A DNA stretch of 64,000 nucleotides from Thiobaca trueperi (GCF_004342175.1 NZ_SMAO01000006.1:186001-250000), one strand, 5' to 3'; shown: positions 28,466 to 36,721, counted from the stretch's first letter. Numbers and translations are program-made. Notes: generated from the letters alone by a model not told the origin.

Positions 28466-29677
28466 TCAGTCGAAAGTCATCCGCACGCAGCCGGTACGGG
28501 AGACGACCGCGTAATCGTAGACGTGCGAGCCCGTCAGCACTAACGCGCGGTCGCCTTCGGCGGGCTTGGGATTTCCAGGCCGGAGACGCAGACTTTGGCC
28601 CCCCTCGCCGCGCAGCGTGGCGCGGGCCAGGACCGGCCACGCTTCGGGGTCGCTGAACAGGTACCAATGCTTTTCCAGGTAAGCGGTCGGCAACACTTCG
28701 GGCGCGGCGCGGTTGTTGGAATCACCGTACATTGCGCAAACGATCTTACGGGCCGCGTGCTCGCTCCCAGCCGGGCAGAGCAGAAATTTCGGCTCGCAAT
28801 CTGCCGGGGAGCCGTTGACTATCTGGTTGCGCAGCACGCCGATAGCCAAGCCGAGACCGGTTTGCTCGGGTGTGCCAATTACAGAATTCCCGCCCGCCGC
28901 GTGGAATGCCGGCTGGCCGTCCGAGAGGGTGTGATCCTGGTTCAGCAACGCGAAGGCGGCGCGCAATTCATTTTGTGCAGCCGCGATCAGTGTGGACTCG
29001 ACCATGCGCGCAATGGCCTGGATGTCGTCATTCGCGATCAGGATCTCGCTGAAAAACAACCGGATAGGGCTGCGAACCAAAGCCAGATCCTCGGCGCGGG
29101 CCTTCGGCGTGAGGTTTTGCCAGGGACGTTGCTCGCTGGTGTCGGCGGCCTCGATCTCGGACTCCAGCTCGACGGTTCCGACCTTGCCAGCGTGATAGTT
29201 GTTCAGCTCGACCGGGCGGCAGATTTTCAGGAGCGTTTTCAGGAGCGACGGGGTGCGCGACAACGCCAATCGAGAGGCGAAATCGGCGAGCAAATCGCCA
29301 AGATGTGCGGTGCCTGGGCCGAACTGCGCGAAAATCTGGCGGTCGTCCCACGCGGCGGCGTGGCGTCCGTGGAGCGCCTCGCAGGCCTCGCGCGCAAAGT
29401 CGCGAAGGCTGGGCGGGTTGAGCGCCAGTTTCGAGAGCACGCCGGGGTAGCAGTCCTCCCCCAACCTCTGCCCGGCCAGCGCCCAAAACAAATCCCGGTG
29501 CGCTTCAAGCGACGGGCGCACATAGGGAGTGTCCTCGCCGCGCTCGTATTTTGCGCGAAATCCGGCAGTCAGGCGCTCTTGCGCCTCGCGCAGTTCGGCC
29601 AGACTCATGGCCGCAACGCGGGGATCCTTGGCCTCATAGCGGGCGGCGTGGGCGTCGTTATCGTCGTCTGTGTTCAC
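28466..29677 (-). CDS. Major-capsid-like protein (HK97 fold, Mu-like protease-MCP group)
   Basis: 403 residues from GTG 29677 (GAGGA six bases upstream; the frame is open to 29734). Residues about 100-400 match the plan of MCPs that in Mu-like phages are fused to a prohead protease: SLRDFAREACEAL, HLGDLLADFASRLAL, then VRSPIRLFFSEILIANDDIQ, NQDHTLSDGQPAFHAAGGN, PKFLLCPAGSEHAARKI and WYLFSDPEAWPVLARATLRG. The protease half is missing; the first 80 residues are helical and polar, perhaps scaffold-like. It is the only structural gene in the element. It could be a working capsid protein redirecting assembly of a helper, or a remnant; the frame is intact. Confidence 0.75.
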   Translation of the reverse strand: MNTDDDNDAHAARYEAKDPRVAAMSLAELREAQERLTAGFRAKYERGEDTPYVRPSLEAHRDLFWALAGQRLGEDCYPGVLSKLALNPPSLRDFAREACEALHGRHAAAWDDRQIFAQFGPGTAHLGDLLADFASRLALSRTPSLLKTLLKICRPVELNNYHAGKVGTVELESEIEAADTSEQRPWQNLTPKARAEDLALVRSPIRLFFSEILIANDDIQAIARMVESTLIAAAQNELRAAFALLNQDHTLSDGQPAFHAAGGNSVIGTPEQTGLGLAIGVLRNQIVNGSPADCEPKFLLCPAGSEHAARKIVCAMYGDSNNRAAPEVLPTAYLEKHWYLFSDPEAWPVLARATLRGEGGQSLRLRPGNPKPAEGDRALVLTGSHVYDYAVVSRTGCVRMTFD

Positions 29678-29751
29678 ACGGGGTTCCTCGTGGTCGGTGG
29701 TCCTTTCGGGCGATAGGGTGAGACTACCGGACACGCAACTGACGCTTGCCG

Positions 29752-30045
29752 TCAGTCGCTCAACATTTTGAAAATCCGCTCGCGCGAGCAGCCGATTCCA
29801 CCCCTGAGGACCGCAGTCAGGCGGGTTTCAACATCGTCGCGCGGCAGGCGGGCGCCGGCCTGGATCCGCAGCCACGCGGTTTTGAAGCGTCTCAGCCGCT
29901 CGGCGATCTCGCCGGCTGCGCGCCAGGGGCGCGAAAGATCCGGGTCGAGCTGTTCGGCCAGGTCATAAAGGGCGCGGATGCCATCGATCTGCGCTTGCGC
30001 GCGCGCGATGCGCTCCTGGGCGGTGCGGGCCAAGGGTGGGCTCAT
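29752..30045 (-). CDS. Small helical protein of the element
   Basis: 97 residues from ATG 30045, which overlaps the stop of the upstream gene (ATGA). Helical throughout: TAQERIARAQAQIDGIRALY, EIAERLRRFKTAWLRIQAG. No recognised domain. A palindrome ACTGACG/CGTCAGT at 29738-29756 overlaps its stop and could end or attenuate transcription before the capsid-like gene. Confidence 0.6.
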   Translation of the reverse strand: MSPPLARTAQERIARAQAQIDGIRALYDLAEQLDPDLSRPWRAAGEIAERLRRFKTAWLRIQAGARLPRDDVETRLTAVLRGGIGCSRERIFKMLSD

Positions 30046-30659
30046 GCGGTGACCTCCGGCTGATCTGCTGGGGGCGGCGGCGGTTCCGCCAGCCGAAGCG
30101 CGGCATGGATCGTGTCGGCGGTGTCTTCGTCCAGTCCAGCCAGGCCAGCGGACAGCGGCTCGTCGGCGGCGCGGCTGAATGCCTGATCCAGGCACTCGCA
30201 CAGCAGGTCATCGTCGATCAGCCCGTCCAGGCTGGTTTCCAGGTGATGCAATCTCCGCTCGGCTCGGATCAGCAGCTCGGCGAGGCATCTTGTCTGTTGC
30301 GCAGCTCGGGTTGCGCGAGCCTCGGCGGCGGCGGCGCGAGCCAGGGCGGCGGATCGCTCGGCCTCGGCGCGTTCGATCTGCTGGCGGATCGCGACCAGGA
30401 TCTTCGAGCGCGCTTGTGGGGCGTCCGACCTCAGCAATTCAGCGGCGGCGCGGGACGGGTTGATTCGTCCGTCCGGGCGGGTCGTCAACTGCCCCCGGCT
30501 GACCATCTGACTGATGCGCTGCCGCGTCACTCCGAACAGCCGCGCGCAGTCCGCTTGACAGAGCGCGATTCCATCGGGGTCCAGACCGATGGGCAGCTCG
30601 TCGGTTGACGGTGGGGCTTTTTTGCTCTGAAACACGTCTGTTTTCACTAATTTGTCCAT
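30042..30659 (-). CDS. HTH and coiled-coil DNA-binding protein of the element
   Basis: 205 residues from ATG 30659. Residues 34-75 form a helix-turn-helix of MerR/excisionase or small-terminase (Nu1) type, CQADCARLFGVTRQRISQMV then SRGQLTTRPDGRI; residues 90-160 are a long coiled coil rich in Ala, Glu and Arg. The architecture is like phage packaging or partition initiators that bind DNA and oligomerise. It lies directly after the iteron region, so it may be an iteron-binding or packaging-specificity protein; unproved. Confidence 0.62.
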   Translation of the reverse strand: MDKLVKTDVFQSKKAPPSTDELPIGLDPDGIALCQADCARLFGVTRQRISQMVSRGQLTTRPDGRINPSRAAAELLRSDAPQARSKILVAIRQQIERAEAERSAALARAAAAEARATRAAQQTRCLAELLIRAERRLHHLETSLDGLIDDDLLCECLDQAFSRAADEPLSAGLAGLDEDTADTIHAALRLAEPPPPPADQPEVTA

Positions 30660-30771
30660 CTGTTCAACGGCTTGTAAGCAGTGTTGCCTATGCTGCAACG
30701 CCGCGCGCTAGAAAAAACGCGGGGCCGCAATGACCCGCAGCGCAGGAGCCGGGAAGAACCTACTCACTACC

Positions 30772-30983
30772 CTTGACCCTCTTCGCCTTCTTGACCCTCT
30801 TCGCTTCATTCATGATCCGTAACATATTGATATTGATGGTTAAAAAATGATCTATCGAAGAGGGTCAAGGCTTTTTCTGGTGGGTCGTTTTGGGCGCTTG
30901 TAAGTCATTGATTTTTGGCGAAGGGGTTCAAAGATCCCGAAGAGGGTCATGTTTTTTGGGTTGAACCGCTTGACCCCCTTCGC
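30772..30983. repeat. Iteron cluster, candidate replication origin of the element
   Basis: Six copies of CTTGACCCTCTTCGC or its complement: 30772-30786 and 30790-30804 (forward), 30856-30869, 30919-30931 (CGAAGGGGTTCAA) and 30938-30950 (reverse), and 30969-30983 (forward, CTTGACCCCCTTCGC). Between them is an AT-rich spacer (about 30815-30850). The stretch 30660-30991 has no gene and lies directly after the primase-helicase gene, as in P4-type replicons. Confidence 0.72.
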
Positions 30984-30991
30984 TGGTCGGC

Positions 30992-33094
30992 TCAGGGGAG
31001 TGACCATATCCATCCCTTCGCGAAATCCTGCTTGTGGGATTGCACGCCGAGTGCCTTCTTGGCGCGCTTGAGCGTTTCCGGCGAATGGCCGTCGTCGCGC
31101 GCCTCCCGCTGGATTTTCTTCACGTCAGCGGGGCCGTCCCTGAGCATCGCCAACAGGAATTCCTTAGCGTCTGCTATGGCGCTGCGCTCCTCTGGATCTG
31201 CTCCTGACGCCTCTGCTTGAGCCAGCAAGTCGCGTGCGCTCCCCTCCAGGAAATCGCCCCAGAGAATGCGCGTGGTCTCGATGCCGGGGATCGGTTCGTG
31301 AAGCTCCAGGTCATAGGCGAAACCGCCCGTATCGGGGCCGATGTTGGACTTGGCGCGGGCCAGGATCCGCCCGCCTCCCTCGTCTTCCGACAGGCGAGCG
31401 GTCGCCAGTACCACACGGGCCAGCGCGCCGAAGGACAGCGAGCCGGTGACGCGCTCAACGGGGTCGCGTCCCGCCGATCCCTTCGTAAAGTGGGAGATTC
31501 CAAGCACGGCACAGCGGCGCAGCATCGCCAGATCGACTAGCGGTTGCAGGGCGCGCCGGACCTCGGCAGCCTTGTTGGAATCACCCGCGACTGCCGACAC
31601 GATGGGATCGACGATCAGCAGCGCCGGCAGCGGATCCATCTCGGCGATATGATCCGCCAGCACGAGGGCATCCTTGCTGGGATCGAAGGACCGCTTCTGT
31701 CCGCCCTGGATGAATCCGGTCACGATGTGCACGCGATCCAGATTCGCGCCAGCGGCGAGTAAGCGCGGGACGAGGGTATCTCTGGGGTCATCTTCGCCTG
31801 ACCAGATCAGCACGTGACCCGGTTCCGCGTGGGTGCCGTCAGGCCAGCGCCCGCCGATGGTCAGGGTGGCAGCCAGCGCCATGGCGAGGGTGGTCTTGCC
31901 GGTGCCGGGTGCCCCGGCCAGCACCTCGACCTTCCCGCGTGCAATCCATCCCTCCCACATCCAATCAATCGGCTCGGGCTTGATCGACGATGCCGTGACG
32001 ACCGTGACCGCGCCCGGATCGATGGACGGTTGACTGCGTCCGCCATTGGCACGGGGTGCCGGATCAGATGCAGCAGCAGGCGAGCCATCGCCCTGGGGCG
32101 GCGGTTCGGGCCTTGCGTTTTCACGCGGTTGGGCGGCCTGTCGGGTTTTCCAGCCGAGCGTTGCCGGGTTGATGCCGATCTGCGCGCACAGCCATAGCGC
32201 GGCCTCGGTCGCGTCCTTTGCCGGTCCCCAATCCAGGACCAGATCAATCGGCGTCCTTCCGACTTCCTCGCCGAAATCCTTGATGCCTGCCGGCAGGATG
32301 GACAGGTCTTCTTCCAGGTTGCGCCCCAGATCGGCGGACGAGACGCGAAAGCCGTCGTGATAGGGCCGCGCTTTCGGCAGAAGGGCGGGAACCCATGCAC
32401 TCAAGGTTTGCAGCGCCTTGCTGTTCATCTTGGCATGGAACGATTCACCCGGTACGGGGTGCGCGGTCTGCCGGGTGGTGTCGCGCCCTGGGCTATGCAG
32501 CGGCGCCAGGGTCTCGACCACAAAGGCGCTCACGTCCTCGATGTCGCCTCTGACCGCATCGCCGGTCACGGTGAAATACCGACCAGCGGCATAGGCTTCG
32601 ATCCCGCTCTGGTTGGATCCGAGCGACTTGAACGGCAGGCCATAGCCGATGGCATGCAGACCGGTGCCGCTGGGGGAGGTCTCGATATAACCGGGCAAGG
32701 CTTCGCCCACGGCAACCAGTTCGGATCGCTGGTCGAGCTGATCCAGGTCGATCCCCTGCCAGTGGTTGCCGGTACCGTCCGGGCCAAGGGCGAAGCCGGC
32801 GCCGGTGAAGCGCCCGGTGTCCAATGCCTCAAGCATCTGCTCGAAGGTGCAGAGCCGATCCCAATCCGCTTGGGTATCGAGCACGCCCTGACGGCGGGAA
32901 CCGTCGCAGTAATAGGGGATTTTGCGCGGTTTCTTCGTCGGGTCGGGGTTGGGCTCCAATCGCCAGACCAGCCAGCGCGGGGCCTCACGCATGGTCTGGG
33001 GGATCTCGACCGTCAGCAGCAGACGCGGGTTGACGGCGGGGGTTGAGGGATGGGGAGCGACCAGCGCCCCCGATCCTTGGGGGCTGTCGGTCAC
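30992..33094 (-). CDS. Primase-polymerase/helicase fusion of the element
   Basis: 700 residues. The N-terminal 200 form a PrimPol-type domain like that of phage NrS-1 polymerase: RWLVWRLEPN, KKPRKIPYYCDG, the acidic GIDLDQLDQ and IETSPSGTGLHAIGYG. Residues about 395-620 are a RepA/AAA_25-type hexameric helicase: Walker A LAGAPGTGKTTLAMA, IWSGEDDP, Walker B ALLIVDPIVSAV, and GISHFTKGSAG. The C-terminal 80 residues resemble a winged helix. It should start and drive replication of the excised element from the nearby iterons. Confidence 0.85.
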   Translation of the reverse strand: MTDSPQGSGALVAPHPSTPAVNPRLLLTVEIPQTMREAPRWLVWRLEPNPDPTKKPRKIPYYCDGSRRQGVLDTQADWDRLCTFEQMLEALDTGRFTGAGFALGPDGTGNHWQGIDLDQLDQRSELVAVGEALPGYIETSPSGTGLHAIGYGLPFKSLGSNQSGIEAYAAGRYFTVTGDAVRGDIEDVSAFVVETLAPLHSPGRDTTRQTAHPVPGESFHAKMNSKALQTLSAWVPALLPKARPYHDGFRVSSADLGRNLEEDLSILPAGIKDFGEEVGRTPIDLVLDWGPAKDATEAALWLCAQIGINPATLGWKTRQAAQPRENARPEPPPQGDGSPAAASDPAPRANGGRSQPSIDPGAVTVVTASSIKPEPIDWMWEGWIARGKVEVLAGAPGTGKTTLAMALAATLTIGGRWPDGTHAEPGHVLIWSGEDDPRDTLVPRLLAAGANLDRVHIVTGFIQGGQKRSFDPSKDALVLADHIAEMDPLPALLIVDPIVSAVAGDSNKAAEVRRALQPLVDLAMLRRCAVLGISHFTKGSAGRDPVERVTGSLSFGALARVVLATARLSEDEGGGRILARAKSNIGPDTGGFAYDLELHEPIPGIETTRILWGDFLEGSARDLLAQAEASGADPEERSAIADAKEFLLAMLRDGPADVKKIQREARDDGHSPETLKRAKKALGVQSHKQDFAKGWIWSLP

Positions 33095-33444
33095 GATGCG
33101 CGTTCCTCCTTGGCCTTCGCGAGATCATCGTCCACGCGCTGGCGCAACGCTTCGCGAAGGGTGCGGCTGGCCGCTTCGGCCAGGGTGCACCCATCGATTC
33201 GAGCGAGGCGTGAGAGCAGCCCGCGCTCGAAGGCGCCGAGCGCGAGACGAACATCTGCGTCGGGATCGTCTTGCTCGCCGGCCAGATCGGAGGCGAGGCG
33301 TTCAAGCGTCTCTGACCAGCGGTCGATGATCAGCGCGAGGCCGGTGGCCTCGGGAACACCAGATCCGGCGACGGTTGCGCCGATGTAATCGACCTCGGCG
33401 GCCAGCTCATTGAGCGTGTCGAGCACGGGGAGGATGGCGCTCAT
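33091..33444 (-). CDS. Small unknown protein of the element
   Basis: 117 residues, helical and acidic, no known domain recognised. Its stop overlaps the primase start (ATGA) and its start overlaps the next upstream gene in the same way, so it is part of a tightly coupled replication operon. The C-terminal segment AASRTLREALRQRVDDDLAKAKEE is a probable amphipathic helix. Confidence 0.6.
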   Translation of the reverse strand: MSAILPVLDTLNELAAEVDYIGATVAGSGVPEATGLALIIDRWSETLERLASDLAGEQDDPDADVRLALGAFERGLLSRLARIDGCTLAEAASRTLREALRQRVDDDLAKAKEERAS

Positions 33445-33938
33445 GCTGCACCTCCCGAAACCGATTCGGCATGCTGCCGGATCGCCGCACTGAGCAGACT
33501 CGCGGCTGTTGCATCCGGGTCGCTGCCTTCACGCTCGGCGATCTGAGCCAGCAGCGCGGCTTCCGCTTCGGACAGATCCAGAACCAGAGAGACGGAATCG
33601 CTCGCGGCGTCCATCAGCTCGCCATCGGGTTCCACGGCAGAGCCGGCCAGAATCCGATCCGCTTCTTCGCCCAACACGTACCAAAGGCGAGCATGCGCGG
33701 CGGTCAGCATTTCCGTTTCATGAGCGCGCCACTTGAGAAACTCATCGATGTGTTGCGCGAGTTCAAGCAGCGCCTCGGCCTTCGGCTCGTATTGCAGCGC
33801 CTCGGCTAAGTCGATTGAATCGCGCGACAGGACAAACAGCGCAGCGCGCCGGATCGGTTGCCAGCCTTGGTGCAGCGCCTCGGCCTTCTTGATCTGGCGA
33901 GGGGTCAGTGCGGCGTTAAAGGTGAAGGGTGTCTTCAT
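33441..33938 (-). CDS. Small unknown protein of the element
   Basis: 165 residues, first gene of the replication operon (33938 to 30992). Helical; the N-terminal LTPRQIKKAEALHQGWQPIR may contact DNA, and the C-terminal LDLSEAEAALLAQIAEREGS ends like a short ribbon-helix-helix tail. No family recognised. Confidence 0.6.
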   Translation of the reverse strand: MKTPFTFNAALTPRQIKKAEALHQGWQPIRRAALFVLSRDSIDLAEALQYEPKAEALLELAQHIDEFLKWRAHETEMLTAAHARLWYVLGEEADRILAGSAVEPDGELMDAASDSVSLVLDLSEAEAALLAQIAEREGSDPDATAASLLSAAIRQHAESVSGGAA

Positions 33939-34015
33939 GGGTCGAACCTCAATGCAGAGTTGCAGGGTTCGACTGACAGACAGGCGGGCAGGGGCAGGAC
34001 AGACGACAGACAGTG

Positions 34016-34187
34016 CTGACGCACTGCACCCGTGTTGGGTATAATCATCCTGCCGGTGCTCAACTGGTATCGTCAGTCGGGCTTAAATGTCCAGTTCCCT
34101 GCCAGGGGATCTGGAACGGCTACAGATTAAACCGGGTCGGTCGCCCAATGCAACGCCTCGCTGTTCACGCAGCGGGGCGCTTTCATT
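34016..34187 (+). ncRNA. Candidate small RNA opposite the element operon
   Basis: A consensus -10 TATAAT at 34040-34045 with CTGACG (34016-34021) as a weak -35 at 18-base spacing points rightward. About 105 bases later a strong hairpin (CGCCTCGCTG 34154-34163, CAGCGGGGCG 34170-34179) followed by CTTTCATTT looks like a terminator. A second stem lies at 34091-34114 (CCAG ... CTGG). The 33939-34249 gap has no protein gene. The product would be an untranslated RNA of about 135 bases between the AlpA gene and the replication operon, a position like the immunity RNA of satellite P4; that parallel is inference. Confidence 0.4.
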
Positions 34188-34249
34188 TCCGGTCCACTTC
34201 CGGGCCTGTTTTTCTCGCCGGGACTGCCGGCGCTGAACGGATCGGCGGT

Positions 34250-34504
34250 TCATGCGGCTTTCCTCATCCGCTCGCCGCCCCTTAAGCTGGCGCGACCATC
34301 GATCAGCCATGCCATGTATCGTTCCCGGTGAAGCAACAAACGTCGCCCGCGCCGGATCACCGCGCCAGATGCCTCCAGGCCATTGGTGTGCCGATGGAAC
34401 AAGTCTTCACGAAGACCGCCCACGCTAAGGGCCGGCTCGGCTGCTGCCAATTGTTTGACGCTGTACAGGGTGGGGGTCGTGGTGGGCTCGGTATCTTTGC
34501 TCAT
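34250..34504 (-). CDS. AlpA-like HTH regulator/excisionase
   Basis: 84 residues with a winged helix-turn-helix of the AlpA/excisionase kind: LYSVKQLAAAEPALSVGGLR, then NGLEASGAVIRRGRRLLLHR and YMAWL. In P4-like satellites such proteins (Vis, AlpA) control excision and late regulation. It sits between the integrase side and the replication operon and is the likely switch gene. Confidence 0.75.
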   Translation of the reverse strand: MSKDTEPTTTPTLYSVKQLAAAEPALSVGGLREDLFHRHTNGLEASGAVIRRGRRLLLHRERYMAWLIDGRASLRGGERMRKAA

Positions 34505-34658
34505 TTTTTGCCTCTGCCGGCAGGAGTTGAGGGAATCGCGCCGGGCGTTGTCCGGTGCGATGTGGCAGAGATTAAAAAATGAGAGGTGTCCGGTCGCGGA
34601 CGTTTCCAGCGATTTTCAGCCTCGAAACGTCCGGTTGAGTTGCGCTGGCGTTGCGCTG

Positions 34659-35459
34659 TCAGTAAAAAATCACGCACTCTCCCGGCTGGAACGGTGGTGC
34701 CATCTTGCGCGCGTGCCGGATCAGATCAGCCGATATGTCGCTATCCTGCTCAATGTGCGGTTCCAGGATGGCGCGGGCGATCAGTGCCAGGGTTTCATGG
34801 CCGATCCACAGATCGGGGGGCAGAATGCTGACCGCTGCCACAGCGAACGCAGCATCAAAGGCGTGGACCCATGACCTAACCAGCTTGGTGTAACCCACTG
34901 TGGCATGGGCTTGATGCGGATACATTGGGGTCGGGTTACTTTCCTCAGCGGCTTGAGCCAGCGCAGCCAGGAGAGCCGCTGGTGGGACAGTCCGCAAGGA
35001 CTTCTCCACATCCGCCTCTTCCCAATGCTTGAAACGCGGCAGGCGCCATCCGGACGCCTCAAGCAGGGTTTGTGTGTCGGACAGCGCGGTTGGGGTCGAT
35101 AAGGCGCGATGGGCCGTATGTTCCAGATGATCGTGCAGCAAATCGGCGAGCTGTCCCGACAGCTCGGCAATATCGGCTTGACGCTTGCGCGCCCTTTTTA
35201 TCTCCGCCTGGAGATCGGGCTGAAATCCGGCACCTGGGGCTGAGCCGATGAACTGGTTCAGGATGAGGCTCCAGCTCAGTGGGTCGGCGACACCTTGGCT
35301 GCTCAGGTCGCGCCACAGCTTCTCGTATTTGGAATCCAGCAGTCGGTTCAGCGCCTCCACCTCCAAGGAGTTCCAGCTTGCGGGGTTGCTGGCATGAGCC
35401 GCACGGATGACGTTCGCGTGGTTCCAGACATCTCGTGGCAGATGAGCGGGCTTGCTCAT
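34659..35459 (-). CDS. Unknown protein coupled to the integrase
   Basis: 266 residues, helical, no recognised domain. Its start overlaps the integrase stop by four bases (ATGA), so it is made from the integrase message. Segments of note: LPRDVWNHANVIRAAHAS, LSGQLADLLHDHLEHTAHRA and the C-terminal IRHARKMAPPFQPGECVIFY. It may be a recombination accessory or a cargo gene; there is no evidence to choose. Confidence 0.62.
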   Translation of the reverse strand: MSKPAHLPRDVWNHANVIRAAHASNPASWNSLEVEALNRLLDSKYEKLWRDLSSQGVADPLSWSLILNQFIGSAPGAGFQPDLQAEIKRARKRQADIAELSGQLADLLHDHLEHTAHRALSTPTALSDTQTLLEASGWRLPRFKHWEEADVEKSLRTVPPAALLAALAQAAEESNPTPMYPHQAHATVGYTKLVRSWVHAFDAAFAVAAVSILPPDLWIGHETLALIARAILEPHIEQDSDISADLIRHARKMAPPFQPGECVIFY

Positions 35460-36523
35460 TCCGCTGCTCCACCAAAGACCGCCCGATTCATCCGCTCCAC
35501 CACACCAGTGGTGTGCGCTTCGCTCAGGTGGGCGTACCGCTTCACCATTTGCAGGGTCTTGTGCCCCAGAACCTCGGCGATCTCGGCAACGCTTGCGCCA
35601 TTCATGGCGAGGTAACTGGCGGCGCTGTGTCGCAGGTCATGGAATTTGAAATCCGCGATCCCCGCGCGGTCGAGTGCGAACTGAAATGCCGCCCGCAATT
35701 CGACGGGCTTATCTTTCCGTCCAGGGAAGACCCACGGCGAGGCGTCGATCCTGCTTTGCTGTTGAGCAGCCAGCAGTGCGCGGGCCTGTCCGACCAGGGG
35801 GACCAGACGGCGCTCGCCGTTTTTGGTGTGCTCCAGCAGGATCCGCCCCTGTTCGATGTTCACCCGATCCCACGTCAACCCGAGAATCTCCTGCGCCCGC
35901 ATGCCGGTTGACAGCGCCAGGACGACAGCCGCCAGCAGGTACGGCTGTTTGGATACCCGGCATTCCGTCAGCAGTCGCTCGCGTTCGTCGTCGGAGAGGA
36001 AGCGCACTCGACCGCGCGCCTCCTTGAGCTTGGTGACTTTGCGCACGGGGTTGTCGTCGATCCATCCCCATTCGCGCACCGCGACGGTGAAGGCATGCCC
36101 CAATGCAGCCAGATAGCGATTGACGGTCGCCCCGTTCATCAGCCCGCCGCGATTGGTCTGGGTGCGTAGCAGTTTGTCGCGAACCTCGCCGATCATGGCA
36201 GGGGTGACATCGGCCAGGCTGTAAGCGCCGATTTCCGCGCGCCAATATTGGAGCTGGGCGGTTTGCATCTTCCCCTGACGGCCTTTGAGGGGAATGACAT
36301 CGCGAAGATAGCGGTCGATCAGATCGGCCAGGGTGCGCCGGGTGCTTTCGATGGTCTTGAAGTGTCGGCGCTCGCGAATCGCGGCCTCGGTCTGGGTACC
36401 CCAGCGGGTCGCATCGGTCTTGCGCTTGAAGGTCGCAATCTGGACGGGATGACCTTTGAGCCGGACGCGAACCTGATAGCAGGTCTCGCCGTTGGGATTG
36501 ATGCGCTTGGTGATGGTTGCCAT
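35456..36523 (-). CDS. int: Tyrosine integrase of the element
   Basis: 355 residues. N-terminal arm-binding domain (MATITKRINPNGETCYQVRV), SAM-like core-binding domain (TLADLIDRYLRDVIPLKGRQ), catalytic domain with Arg in STGMRAQEILGL, HxxR in FHDLRHSAASYLAMNGAS, and the nucleophile Tyr in TLQMVKRYAHLS after GH. All catalytic residues are present. It lies 140 bases from tRNA-Leu, which carries the 58-bp att core. Confidence 0.92.
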   Translation of the reverse strand: MATITKRINPNGETCYQVRVRLKGHPVQIATFKRKTDATRWGTQTEAAIRERRHFKTIESTRRTLADLIDRYLRDVIPLKGRQGKMQTAQLQYWRAEIGAYSLADVTPAMIGEVRDKLLRTQTNRGGLMNGATVNRYLAALGHAFTVAVREWGWIDDNPVRKVTKLKEARGRVRFLSDDERERLLTECRVSKQPYLLAAVVLALSTGMRAQEILGLTWDRVNIEQGRILLEHTKNGERRLVPLVGQARALLAAQQQSRIDASPWVFPGRKDKPVELRAAFQFALDRAGIADFKFHDLRHSAASYLAMNGASVAEIAEVLGHKTLQMVKRYAHLSEAHTTGVVERMNRAVFGGAAE

Positions 36524-36584
36524 GCCTTTTTCCGTCAGGTGCGGTCAGGTGTGGCAGTTGATTATAGCGTCAATCTTTTTTGGC

Positions 36585-36606
36585 AGTGGCGCATGAGTGG
36601 CGCATG
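36585..36606. promoter_or_regulatory. Putative integrase arm-type site, right
   Basis: Exact copy of the tandem AGTGGCGCATG pair found at 27413-27434, here between the integrase start and the tRNA, where it could also let the integrase control its own promoter. Confidence 0.65.
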
Positions 36607-36623
36607 CGCGGCGAGCGCCACGA

Positions 36624-36655
36624 AAAAGGGGTTAGGCTTTTTGGCCTAACCCCTT
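36624..36655 (-). terminator. Terminator next to tRNA-Leu
   Basis: Stem AAGGGGTTAGGC with GCCTAACCCCTT around a T-rich loop, ten bases beyond the tRNA 3' end. It matches the hairpin left of the element at 27201-27236, so the element carries its own replacement for the displaced terminator. Confidence 0.7.
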
Positions 36656-36663
36656 GATTTGAT

Positions 36664-36721
36664 TTGGTACCGAGGGCCGGAATCGAACCGGCATGGGGTC
36701 ACCCCCGTCAGATTTTGAGTC
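36664..36721. repeat. Right attachment repeat, within tRNA-Leu
   Basis: 58 bp identical to 27241-27298; it covers the tRNA from mid-anticodon stem to the CCA end. Strand exchange probably occurs in the anticodon region, as with other tRNA-targeting integrases. Confidence 0.92.

Larger units (their letters stand above)
27241..36721. mobile_element. Integrative element (phage-satellite-like) in tRNA-Leu
   Basis: A 9.48-kb element bounded by identical 58-bp direct repeats, 27241-27298 and 36664-36721, each being the 3' part of tRNA-Leu(CAA). The intact tRNA is at the right end beside a tyrosine integrase, the standard arrangement after integration into a tRNA 3' end. A 22-bp arm-type sequence occurs at both ends. 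Every clear gene is on the minus strand: integrase, unknown protein, AlpA-like regulator, two small proteins, primase-helicase, DNA-binding protein, small protein, capsid-like protein, Fis-like HTH protein, ribbon-helix-helix protein. No portal, terminase, tail or lysis genes are present. Confidence 0.88.

Noticed and set aside
28595-29716. 373-residue plus-strand frame opposite the capsid-like gene
   Set aside because: Shadow frame; the minus-strand frame has capsid motifs and a good ribosome binding site.
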